Positions 41,401 through 49,005 of a stretch of DNA of 64,000 nt are shown here, piece by piece. The translations under genes were made by a program, and so were the position numbers. Within the stretch, counting starts at the first letter, position 1; each line of letters begins with the position of its first letter. The notes below the pieces were generated by a model. It made no database searches and had not been told where the DNA came from. It was given only the letters and a program-made list of their open reading frames with translations. The DNA lies in NCBI GenBank assembly GCA_011947345.1, contig JAAVTG010000229.1:186001-250000 (forward strand), given 5' to 3'. Source of the stretch: Phytophthora quininea (lineage: Eukaryota; Oomycota; Peronosporomycetes; Peronosporales; Peronosporaceae).

Positions 41401-43504
41401 CCGATGGCCGACGACCCTGCACCCGCGGACAGAGAAAGCTTCCCACCCGTGACAGTGCCTCCCCGCCGGTCACCGACACGACGCCTCCCACGCCCGACTG
41501 TGCCTTCGTGCTCTGGCCGCCCACAATGTCCACCCGACCGCCGTTGATGTCGTCGCCCGACCCCACACTCACACTGATCGAGCCGCCAGCGCCCCCGTCG
41601 AAGTCGACGTCGCGATCGACACGCTGCCGGAGGACCCACCAAGCGACACCCCGCTTGATACCGTCACGGACCCGCTCACCTTACCCGTGCCGGACGCCGA
41701 GCTGCCGACCAGCACGGAGCCACTCGACGCGCCCGTCCCGGAGCCGCTCGTCACACGTACATTGCCGCCCACGTCGGCAGAGTTCAGCCCGCCGATGATG
41801 TCCACGCTGCCACCCACTCTGGCGCCCGTCCCGCCGATCAGCGCGATATGTCCGCCTTTGCCTGCGGTCGGTTCGCTGCTGTCGCCGCTGCGGATCAACA
41901 CGTCGCCTCCCGTGGTCGCGTCACCTGACCCTACCAGCAAGCTGATGCTGCCCGCCGCGCCGGACGTCGCCACGGACGTCTTCAGGTCGATTCCGCCGGA
42001 GTTGCCGCCCAGCGACACGCCTGTCGTTAGTGAGATCCTCCCACTTTTCTGGGTGCTGTTGGAATTTACACTAGTTCCTGACGCATTCCCTTGTGCAGCA
42101 CCTGATGATATGATAATATCTCCCGTATTTGCAGTCTGTGAGGTAGCGGAGAAGAGATTGATGGCACCTGAAGGCCCAAGTTTCCCAGCTCCAGACGAAA
42201 TTTCAATTGAGCCAGAGGACGCTTGCGATGCTACACCTTCTGCTGTGCGTAGCAACAACTTCCCAGATGCTGCTCCCTGCTTACTCTGACCGGTTATCAT
42301 GTGAATGTCCCCGCCAATTTGCCAATTCGACGACCCTGAGCGAATGACTACGTTTGAGCCAGGTTTATTATCCTGTGATCCTGCAATCAGCGACAGATTT
42401 TTGCAGGTTGAAGATTAATGGAGGCAACCTCCGACGAAATATTGCTGGTATCCCCCAAAAGTTGGATTCCGCTGTGGCTAATTTTCACACGGCCGGCGGA
42501 CGAACCATTTACGGCGGTCGAAACGATAACATCCGTTGTGTTTGCTGTCCCTGCCTGTGTCGCGATCACATCGATGCTTGCACTGGCGCTAACATTTGGG
42601 CCTGACTTCACTTCCAATAAAATACCAGCTCCAATCCCATCCACATAAATCGGTAAATCATCCGCTGTAGACCCCGCGAAAGCTCGATCGAGGTAAAATG
42701 CCGTCGTTGTTGCTGGACGCGTCGGATCTACAAGATAAGACCCTCCAGCAAGTCGCACAAAGGTGCTCGCTGTCAGATCACTCGACAAGTCGTTCAACGT
42801 CTTTACCACATCGCTACCGTGCACCACGGACACGTTGCCCAACAACTGCCGAGCCCACATCGAACTTGCATCTGCGAAGTGCCGAATCTGCACTACCTTG
42901 TGCGGTGACGTGGCGTTTACTGTATCATCATGCGAATTCAAGTGGAACCCGCGTGAGTTTATCAGCCCCTGTAGTGTCGTCTCCTCCGACGTGGAGAAGA
43001 CCCTTCTCCGAATCTCCACGCTCTCTCCTCCAGCCAAAGGGTGCTGCAGTCCCTGGTCAAATGAGATGGCTGTGGCGTTCACTGCCACTACCGTTCGTGC
43101 GTCCTGCTGCCCGAAAAATACAATGTCTCCGACGTTCACAAAGGGCCTGATATCCTTGCTCGTGGGCACGCTGGTGGCACCAACGGTGGCGCCGGGACTC
43201 AGCACCAGCGCCACGTTGCGGTACACTTTGCCCGACCGCACGGACAGCGAGGCCGAGCCGTACACTGGGTGGCTCTTGACTGAGACGTCCCCACCAGTTT
43301 GTTGTCGAACATGAACGGGTCGTGGGGGACGGCCGGCTCGCCGCGTCCGTCAGTCTCCTGCTCGTCCTGCTCTTGACCTGTTGCTGCTGCTCCTGCTCCC
43401 GAACCTGCTGCGTATCCTGTCCTGTTTGGGGCGGCAGCCGCCAGCGTCGCCGGCTCCGCTGCGACGCCCAGCACCAGCGCCACCAGCGCCAGAAGCCCCC
43501 GCAT
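4377..43504 (-). CDS. giant secreted Gly/Ser-rich beta-solenoid-type repeat protein (about 13,000 residues)
   Basis: One reading sense runs from ATG 43504 to TAG 4377 on the minus strand. The first 25 residues (MRGLLALVALVLGVAAEPAT...) form a signal peptide. About 350 residues of unique sequence follow, with N-glycosylation sequons (NAT, NVS, NTT, NGS, NIS). Then comes a 30-kb array of 494-residue units, then about 6 kb of diverged single modules, and finally a 300-residue C-terminal region of FSxAVTFSSTTTFANPA-type repeats ending in WRTVQFTP. Modules repeat GGxVxIxxGxG strands, as expected of a parallel beta-solenoid. No transmembrane or GPI-type tail is visible. The frame is broken many times by apparent -1 changes in homopolymers, which I judge mostly consensus errors, so the span is given as one gene. 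The function is unknown. Very large tandem-repeat glycoproteins are known from oomycete zoospore large peripheral vesicles, and similar strand repeats occur in phage and giant-virus fibres, but homology to either is not shown. If the breaks are real this is a decayed gene. Confidence 0.65.
5400..11132 (-). repeat. diverged single modules of the giant protein, C-terminal to the array
   Basis: About fifteen modules of roughly 123 residues follow one skeleton: GGSITLSVGxGDxxTGGxVxL..G..S...G.GGxVxLTGGxG..GGxV.L.GG.G....GG...SG.G...SSGDxLxxSxDSGT...SG...LSTG.S..G.SGSI.L.TS.STGG. Unlike the array units they differ from each other at most positions and use more AT-rich codons, so they look like an older, unhomogenised part. 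Frame breaks occur at A- or G-runs near 6894, 8219, 8908, 9030, 9213 and 9560, and adding bases to those runs restores the module sense. Confidence 0.6.
11133..34388 (-). repeat. sub-array 1 of the 494-residue unit, about 15.7 copies
   Basis: Near-identical tandem units. A conserved landmark recurs at 11765, 13242, 14720, 16195, 17672, 19150, 20627, 22103, 23579, 25052, 26528, 28005, 29479, 30958, 32435 and 33912, so spacing is 1473-1479 bases. With missing bases allowed for, a unit is 1482 nt (494 codons). Each unit holds four modules of 123, 122, 127 and 122 residues, diverged from each other yet nearly constant between units. Homology begins abruptly at about 11133 (CTCGAAATGCGCACG) and ends at about 34388. 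Copies differ by scattered substitutions and by 1-2-base deletions (for example near 15494, 22903, 24430 and 29018). Confidence 0.9.
34388..35102 (-). repeat. diverged spacer between the two sub-arrays
   Basis: About 715 bases of AT-richer, diverged module sequence interrupt the array (landmark spacing here is 1817). It resembles the segment at about 10,690-11,132 that borders the low end of sub-array 1. Both carry the sense SSGSGSAATSGDxLISTADSG, then an SWSGK/GWSGK block, and both join the array at the same CTCGAAATGCGCACG boundary. The spacer is therefore probably a copy of that flank caught between two sub-arrays. Confidence 0.75.
35103..42022 (-). repeat. sub-array 2 of the 494-residue unit, about 4.7 copies
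   Basis: The unit landmark recurs at 35729, 37208, 38686, 40164 and 41642 (spacing 1478-1479). These copies are the most homogeneous in the window. They share private changes not seen in sub-array 1, such as CCGACCGCC in place of CCGGCCGCC in the last four, and CACAGACCC shared by the copies at 38.7 and 40.2 kb. This points to very recent stepwise duplication at this N-terminal-coding end. Confidence 0.9.
42405..43504 (-). other. N-terminal unique region of the giant protein with signal peptide
   Basis: Codes for the signal peptide, a low-complexity linker (AAGSGAGAAATGQEQDEQETDGRGEP in pieces) and a unique domain of about 290 residues starting near GKVYRNVALVLSPGATVGAT. The domain has alternating hydrophobic strands and five N-glycosylation sequons. 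One apparent frame break sits in the G4 run (minus strand) at 43289-43292: one extra G joins DNKLVG to DVSVKSHPVYG. A second lies in the A-run near 42403, after which the module region begins. I do not recognise the domain. Confidence 0.6.
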
Positions 43505-43870
43505 ATCTGCTGCTCTCCGTCCCTTCGATCTTGGCGAATGAGCGGCTCAATGGCCACTCGAAAAGGCCGAAAGATTTTCGAAGCCGCGACTGGTTGCGCG
43601 TCTCGACATGCAGCCAAGCATGGAGGGCCGCACATCTCGACGCCCGAGGAGCGGCAGTATCGAGAACGCGCCAAATCTGGTGTAGCATCGGGCCCGATTG
43701 CCATACAACTAGCACGTCCGCTTTAAAAACTGACGTATGTCGAAATGATCGCGCGATATATAGTGAAACCAAGTTATCGGGCAATTATTTCCATAATGGA
43801 TACAGTTAGATAAATAGGACGTGTTTTTGTGTGGCGGCCAGCCTCGACCAATTTCAGCTTTCGGGTAATA
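43505..43870. promoter_or_regulatory. shared divergent promoter region
   Basis: A 366-base interval separates the start of the giant gene (minus) from the start of SPF30 (plus), so it must hold both promoters. It becomes AT-rich toward SPF30 and includes ATCGCGCGAT, a 10-base palindrome near 43748. There is no clear TATA box, and no oomycete initiator motif is identified with confidence. Confidence 0.4.
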
Positions 43871-45060
43871 ATGTCGACGGACGCGAGCCTGACGGAGCTG
43901 GAGACGCGGCTTGTGACGTTCACAGAGCAGCTACAGAACATCCACGAGCTGCTGGAGAGCGACCCTACCAATGCCGAATTCCTGGGCATCGCCAAGGACC
44001 TCGTCGAGGTCATCCGCCTCACCAAGGAGATGGCAAGCCGACGCTTCGTTTCCATATTCATTCATTTACTTATTTATTGACCAAAATGTCGACGCTATGG
44101 ACTGCAGATCGACCTCAAGGTGAACAGCACAGCGGCAGTCGAAGATGCAACGCCTCAAGAGAGCAACACCTCGGCATATATCGGTAGTTGGGCTTCAATC
44201 AACTTTTGCTTGAACTATTGGCCTTTTAACTTATTATTTTTGCGTGTGCAGATTTGACTTTTGTGCCAGGTTTTGTGTGTGAAGCGCAGTCCCAAGGCGT
44301 GTGGTACCCAGCAGTGGTGGACTCTGTCACTAGCGATGGCGTCTACAGTGTCAAGTTCCTGGGCTTTGGGACGACAGCCGAGTTACAGAAGGACTCGCTT
44401 CGAGTCATTGAGGTGGATGCGGAACTAGCTGCGCAATTGCCAGCCAAGGAGCTCATCAGTGAAGGGTTCAAATGTCAGGCCAAATACTACGCAGATGCCA
44501 ACATCTACTCGTGCAGTGTGACGAAGGTCACTCCCTGGGCTTCAAGTACTATTCGATGGCTACGGGAACTCGGAGGAGGTTCCGTATGAATATCTGCAGC
44601 CTGCAGAGCCGTCGCCCCCTCTGGCTACGTCAGAAGATGCCCAGACCCCCAGTACTGATGGTATAAATGACAGTGCCATTGCAGCAGCAGCAGCCAAGCC
44701 TGTGGTGGCGCCGGCTGTGATCTCCAAGCCAATTCCGATCCCTGAAAACCTGCAGATCTTGCCGACAGACACAGAGGCCGAGAAGGAGCGCAAGCGTAAA
44801 CGCACCCGTGCTATCAAGAGTTTGAACCGACACAAAAATATCGACAACGAGCGCAACATCAAGCAGCACGACTGGAAGGCCTTCCAATACAAGGCGAAGA
44901 AGAAAGGGCTGAAAAAGGTGTTAGTGGCGTGCTGTCGAAGCGCGGCTCGAGCATGTTTGCTTCACCGGATACGGTCCAGGGGCGTGTTGGTGTTGTGGGC
45001 AGCGGTCAGGGCATGACCAGTTTCCAGGACGCGAGGACGAAGAAGGCTAAACACGCGTAG
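43871..45060 (+). CDS. SMNDC1: survival-of-motor-neuron-related splicing factor SPF30, three exons
   Basis: Exons are 43871-44032, 44108-44183 and 44252-45060. Exon 1 (54 residues) is the helical N-terminus: STDASLTELETRL...ELLESDP. The Tudor domain follows at about residues 82-135 (VPGFVCEAQSQGVWYPAVVD...YSVKFLGFG), which in this family binds symmetrically dimethylated arginine on Sm proteins. The C-terminal part has the family's basic stretch (EKERKRKRTRAIKSL) and the SMFASPDTVQGRVGV motif. SPF30 acts in the nucleus at spliceosome assembly, joining the tri-snRNP to pre-spliceosomes. Intron 1 is GC-AG (ATG|GCAAGC...TGCAG) and intron 2 is GT-AG; phases match exactly. Three apparent one-base losses in exon 3 (CCC at 44533-44535, TT at 44552-44553, and near 44920) must be bridged. 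Their sense on both sides is collinear with the family, so the gene is probably functional. Confidence 0.85.
44033..44107 (+). other. GC-AG intron 1 of SPF30
   Basis: 75 bases from GCAAGC to TGCAG, between codons for KEM and IDL (phase 0). Read-through of the frame would stop shortly after, and splicing gives the expected join. GC donors are a small minority class in eukaryotes. Confidence 0.6.
44184..44251 (+). other. GT-AG intron 2 of SPF30
   Basis: 68 bases, T-rich, from GTAGTT to GTGCAG. It splits a GAT codon after its first base, and splicing joins AYI to DLTFVPGF at the entry to the Tudor domain. Confidence 0.7.
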
Positions 45061-46184
45061 GGAGCCCAGGTAGGCAAAATGTGGCTTCAATCTCGTTGTA
45101 GCACTATTGTGGTGTCTGTGATAGTAAAATCTCAGTTGACACCTCTTGTCAGGTTTCTTTTTACGTTGGACTCGCTTCGTCGTGCAGTGTGATCTGGATC
45201 GATGTCTACACAGAACAGCGAACGCACCGACAGTTGCTAACATTGACAAGCAGCTCCAGCGGAGGTGAGCAGAATCATGATGTTCACACCGAATTCTGTG
45301 CTTGCAGTGTTCACAATTCAATTCGCCAGCTTCTCCAACGTTTCTGTGTTGAGACCATTCCGAAGTGATGCACACGAACGCGCCAAGCAATGAGATTTAA
45401 TGTTTTGCCATTCTGCCAGTGTTCTGTCTCCAACAAAACTGCTGAGGAATGCTTTCGTTCGGGAACAGTTCAGGGTGTCGTTTGCTGCGTACGTATGTAC
45501 TACCGGTAGTACTTGGTGCATGTACTGTCGTCACTTCCAGCTGAGCAGCTTTCAAGGACAAGTAAGTCCAGCACGACGGTTGCTCGATGGACTTGGCAAA
45601 AAGAAAACAGGATGAAGTACTCCCAGACACATCGTTTTCAGCGTACAGGGCAACGACTCTCTGCCCAAGCAAACACGCGAACGCTGCTGAATGCGAACTG
45701 CAGATCTTGGTTTTCACGCCCGAAAAAATTCGCTAATCGAGTCAAAGCTCTGGTCGTGCATGTGTCCCAAGTCTTCCCCATCTCGATCAGCCTGAGAGCT
45801 CTTCTCCACGTACAGCCGGATTCGACGATGCTTGCACTGCAAGATGTTGCAGGATGTCGGATGCACCAGCAACTAGCAGCAGCTCTTGCCGTACGATCAT
45901 GCAGTTTGACGAGTAGTGGAGCGAGCAAAACGTGCCGAGTGGCGGCACGTGAAAGTAATGAAGCGAGCGGAACGGAGGGCGTAGCTGGAGGCGCTCGGCA
46001 ATGTACATGTAGTTCGACAACGCATTTGCTTGGGGATGAATTCCTTCATTCACGTTACAGTCCACCTAACACGGAGCTACTCGACTGGAAAACTAGACGC
46101 GACACAATACGATCACAAATACACGCGGCTTCATGCACTTGAACACACACTTGACTGGACGGAGATGTTGCTGCATGCGAGCGC
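45061..46184. other. intergenic stretch, no gene supported
   Basis: 1.1 kb between SPF30 and the convergent RWP-RK gene. Open frames of up to about 200 codons exist but carry no domain sense. Two things are visible: a possible small spliced frame with a GT-AG interval at about 45265-45307 (CGGAG|GTGAGC...TTGCAG), and a 16-base perfect palindrome at 45497-45512. Neither is enough to call a gene. Confidence 0.4.
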
Positions 46185-47008
46185 TTAGAACTGGAAGCAG
46201 TAGTTGGCGTTGGCCACGGAGCGCTGTTCCTTCATCAGCAGCGACGCAATCGACGGCAGCTTGGGCGATACATTGCCCACTTGCTGCGGGTTGTACAGCG
46301 GGGTCGATGCTTGCACCACCGGCAGCTGAAACCGAGCGGTGGGGCTGGCGGTTGGTGGGGTCGCCACCTCGCCCATGGGGAGCACGGCTCGGACAGCAAC
46401 TGCTCGAACGCAGCCTTGCTGCTCGGGCTGGCGGGGCCTCGGAGGATCGTCAACAGCTTCGCTCGCTGCTTCTGCAGGTGGTCGTTGTACGACCGGCGCT
46501 GGGCCTCAGAGTCGCAGCAGCGCAGGGCCTTCTCGATTGACCAAATGCTTTTGCGGAGCCCGCGGATCTGGCGGTGCGGCCAGCGCGGCACGCCGTTCTT
46601 GCGGCAGATCTTCTTCATGAGCGTCATGCAGATCCCAAAGATGTTGGCCACCTCGGCCAGCGGCTTCTCGAAGTGCGGGCGCAGCATGTCCAGCGTGATG
46701 GACTTAGAGGCGTTGGGCAGCGCGCGCACGCGCTTCTTGGATGGGGACTGCGCCGGCGGGTGCAGCTGGGTCGTGGGGCCGGGGACTCCGCGGGCTTCAT
46801 GCAGTAGGCCAGCGACGCGTACGCCCGAGGGCAGCACGTTGAGCGGCGGCAGCGCCATGCGCTCCTGTGCCGGTGTCGTCGCCACCGACGAGTAGTTGGC
46901 GGCGTGCGGCATGCCGCCGAAGCCGTGGCAGCGGTACTGGTGCGGGTGAAGCATGGCCTCCGAGGTTGCGGACAGGTGCGGCAAGTGGATCGCGGAGAAG
47001 GTCGACAT
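46185..47008 (-). CDS. RWP-RK domain transcription factor
   Basis: Starts at ATG 47008 and ends at 46185, about 274 residues with one base restored. The RWP-RK domain lies at about residues 101-152: SKSITLDMLRPHFEKPLAEV, then A..FGICMTLMKKICRKNGV, then PRWPHRQIRGL. RWP-RK proteins are nuclear DNA-binding factors. In plants they act in nitrate response and gametophyte identity, and oomycetes have an expanded set of unknown roles. The name-giving motif reads RWPHRQ here instead of RWPYRK. A basic helix (LRKSIWSIEKALRCC) follows, as in the family. The C-tail is Pro/Ser-rich. A break at the four-base run at 46377-46380 would replace the tail with unrelated Arg-rich sequence. One more C (minus strand) gives a sensible tail ending VANANYCFQF. 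Transcription is opposite to SPF30. Confidence 0.88.
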
Positions 47009-48110
47009 GGTCTCACCTAAAAGCTGCTGCAGACGGTATCGCTCTTGTCCTGTGTTGTGGTGCTTTGCGTCCGAGGCGACCAAATGAATTGTGAGGAAGA
47101 GACCTGTGCGACCGCCACGGCGGACTGCAACGCTGCCGACCAGAAGGCTCGGCGGACAGCAGGCGAGTGGCTCTCTCTCAACCGAGCTTCACAGCAGGCT
47201 GCAGCGACTGGCAAAGGCTGGGGCAGTGTATCCGCAGCCACGATCTGCATGGGCGAGCGCAGACCGGACTCTGCGTGACTCGCCAGGTGGTTTCGCGCGT
47301 GGGTGTCGTGCTCCAGCTGGCGCCGGGGCTGTCAGGGCTGTGACGGCCGTGGCGGCTCGACGGGGCGGACGCCGCAGAGTGATTAGCGCCAGTGACGGTC
47401 ACCTGCTACGCGTGTTTGGATCGACGATCGCTGCTAACACGCTATAGACGCTCGTCGCCGGCATTGTAGTAGCGCCGCTCCACGGACAAACTGTACATGG
47501 GGTCTTATCTTCTCGGCTCGCTGCGACGGAGCTAGCACGCTTCATGGTAAGCACCGTGTCTTTTACGGGAGATCGACGTCACACCGAGTTGCCGTCCACG
47601 CATGGGTGACCGGAGCTCGAGCGCCCGAGCAGAGTCGCGACGTTACGTTCCTACAGCAGTCAGAAGCGTTGGCCTCGGCGCGCAGAGCCCGGGGCCACGG
47701 CGGACCACATCAACGTTCGCGCTGCTGCGATCGATCGATATGCAGGACGGGCCACCAAACGCAGGCGTGAAGCAAAATTTTAGATGGAGTTGCTCCCCTG
47801 CAAAGCTGTATCGACGATCGCTCAAAGGAGCTGTCGGCTGGATTTTCATGCAGAGGTCTTGCTTGGCGCGGAGGTGCTGCTCGACCCTGCATCACCTTCG
47901 AGGACGACAGCAAGGCGCTGCCTTGGCTTTCCACGGCAGCCGAAGCAGACTCACCGCGTTGCGTGGCGTGCCGTTGAGGAAGCCACCGCTCCTGGGCCCG
48001 CAGCCAGAACTAGGCGATTACCACGCCGAACAAGGATCAAGGCTCACAGCGGCTGGAAGCGATAGCGTTGACTTGCGTGGTCCCAGTCGAACGTAGCCAT
48101 CCGGTCAGGA
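47009..48110. other. intergenic stretch between divergent genes, no gene supported
   Basis: 1.1 kb holding the upstream regions of the RWP-RK gene (minus) and the small spliced gene (plus). The frame at 47602-48096 (164 codons) has no protein-like pattern and runs into the small gene's leader. No repeat or RNA gene is visible. Confidence 0.4.
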
Positions 48111-48400
48111 ATGGCCGCTGGCTCGCGCACACTCGACCAGCTGGACCAACAGAAGGATGTAAGTTGAAGCGGCCAAGCGGAGACTGAAACTGTGCAGGTC
48201 AAGTCGGACAAGTATTCTCGCGCGCTTGCTGCAAAAGCTCTACCATTCGTATTCAATCCAGCCCACCCGCAGATAAGTTCGCCGACTATCCAGGCAAGAT
48301 GGTGGCCGTTGTGTGGGGCGGACGCCCCGCCGCTTCTACCTGGAAGGAGACACGGTTGGAACAGCCCGTGACCGCCACCTCTGCGCTGCAAACCGAATAG
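48111..48400 (+). CDS. small two-exon gene, conserved-looking 83-residue protein
   Basis: Not apparent as a single open frame. Exon 1 is 48111-48158 (MAAGSRTLDQLDQQKD) and exon 2 is 48198-48400. They are separated by a 39-base GT-AG intron (GTAAGT...TGTGCAG) that contains an in-frame stop. Exon 2 reads VKSDKYSRALAAKALPFVFN and then, with one extra C in the run at 48266-48268, DKFADYPGKMVAVVWGGRPA to a stop at 48398-48400. The consensus donor, the clean acceptor and protein-like sense on both sides support a real gene. I do not recognise the family. Small size, a short N-terminus and no signal peptide would fit a subunit of a larger complex, but that is a guess. Coding without the intron or without the extra C fails within a few codons. 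Confidence 0.6.
48159..48197 (+). other. very short (39-base) GT-AG intron
   Basis: Begins GTAAGTTGAAG and ends AACTGTGCAG, in phase 0 between GAT and GTC codons. It contains TGA in frame, so it must be removed for the protein to continue. At 39 bases it is shorter than the SPF30 introns (75 and 68). Confidence 0.55.
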
Positions 48401-49005
48401 CACCGCAAGCGTGACGGTGGAGAAGCCTCGCGAGCACCCAGCTGGAAGGTAGTCTGAACGATACGCATGAGCCGGCCTTTTCACTCCGCTTCCTGCCAAT
48501 GCATCACGGCCCACGCCCGAAAATTCCCATTGTGATAGTCCCGTCATTCCGCCGAGGTGTCTGCGCGCTTTGCACGGACACTTTTCGCAAAGATTGTGTC
48601 CGTTGACCAGCCAAGATCACGAAAAGCGCGACGCTTGTCAACACTGATCGGTCGTGGCACCCAGGTGATCCCCACCCGCTGCTCTCGAGGAGCGGCCACA
48701 ACGCGGACAAGCGCCGTGATTGCTGTCAGCACTGGGCTGGCGTAGGCGTCGCCAAGCACCTCGTCTTCGCCGCGACGGCGCGACGCCGTGGTCCCGTCGA
48801 ACAGCCGTGCCCCGGGACTGCTTCCCATCGATCTCCATGCCGCCATCAGGTGTGTCTGCCGTAGAGGTGCACGGGGCAGGACAACGGTACAACCATCACG
48901 AGAATCCGACAGCGTTCGTCTACAAAGCCGCTCGACTCGACCCGCTCACAAGATGTACTGCAGTGCCAACGACGGCGCCAATAAATACTTTTGCTGGTTT
49001 AGTTG
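48401..49005. other. convergent intergenic stretch, no gene supported
   Basis: 600 bases between the stop of the small gene and the stop of the LRR/EF-hand gene. There is an AATAAA at 48980-48985 on the plus strand, but it lies far from the small gene's stop. Minus-strand frames here (for example 48544-48846) show no domain. Confidence 0.35.

Noticed and set aside
11692..41642. Arg-rich minus-strand frames (for example 12044-12946)
   Set aside because: These are the same array read after an uncorrected one-base slip. The Arg-rich, low-complexity sense appears only downstream of a homopolymer break.
11133..42022. CRISPR array or satellite DNA
   Set aside because: The period of about 1480 bases has no spacer structure. 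The unit is a multiple of three after correction and carries protein sense continuous with unique N- and C-terminal coding regions.
45080..45390. Possible small spliced gene downstream of SPF30
   Set aside because: A GT-AG interval (about 45265-45307) could join short frames ending in IRQLLQRFCVETIPK, but there is no consistent start codon and more than one frame would serve equally well.
47602..48096. 164-codon plus-strand frame
   Set aside because: Composition is not protein-like, no motif is visible, and it ends inside the leader of the small spliced gene.
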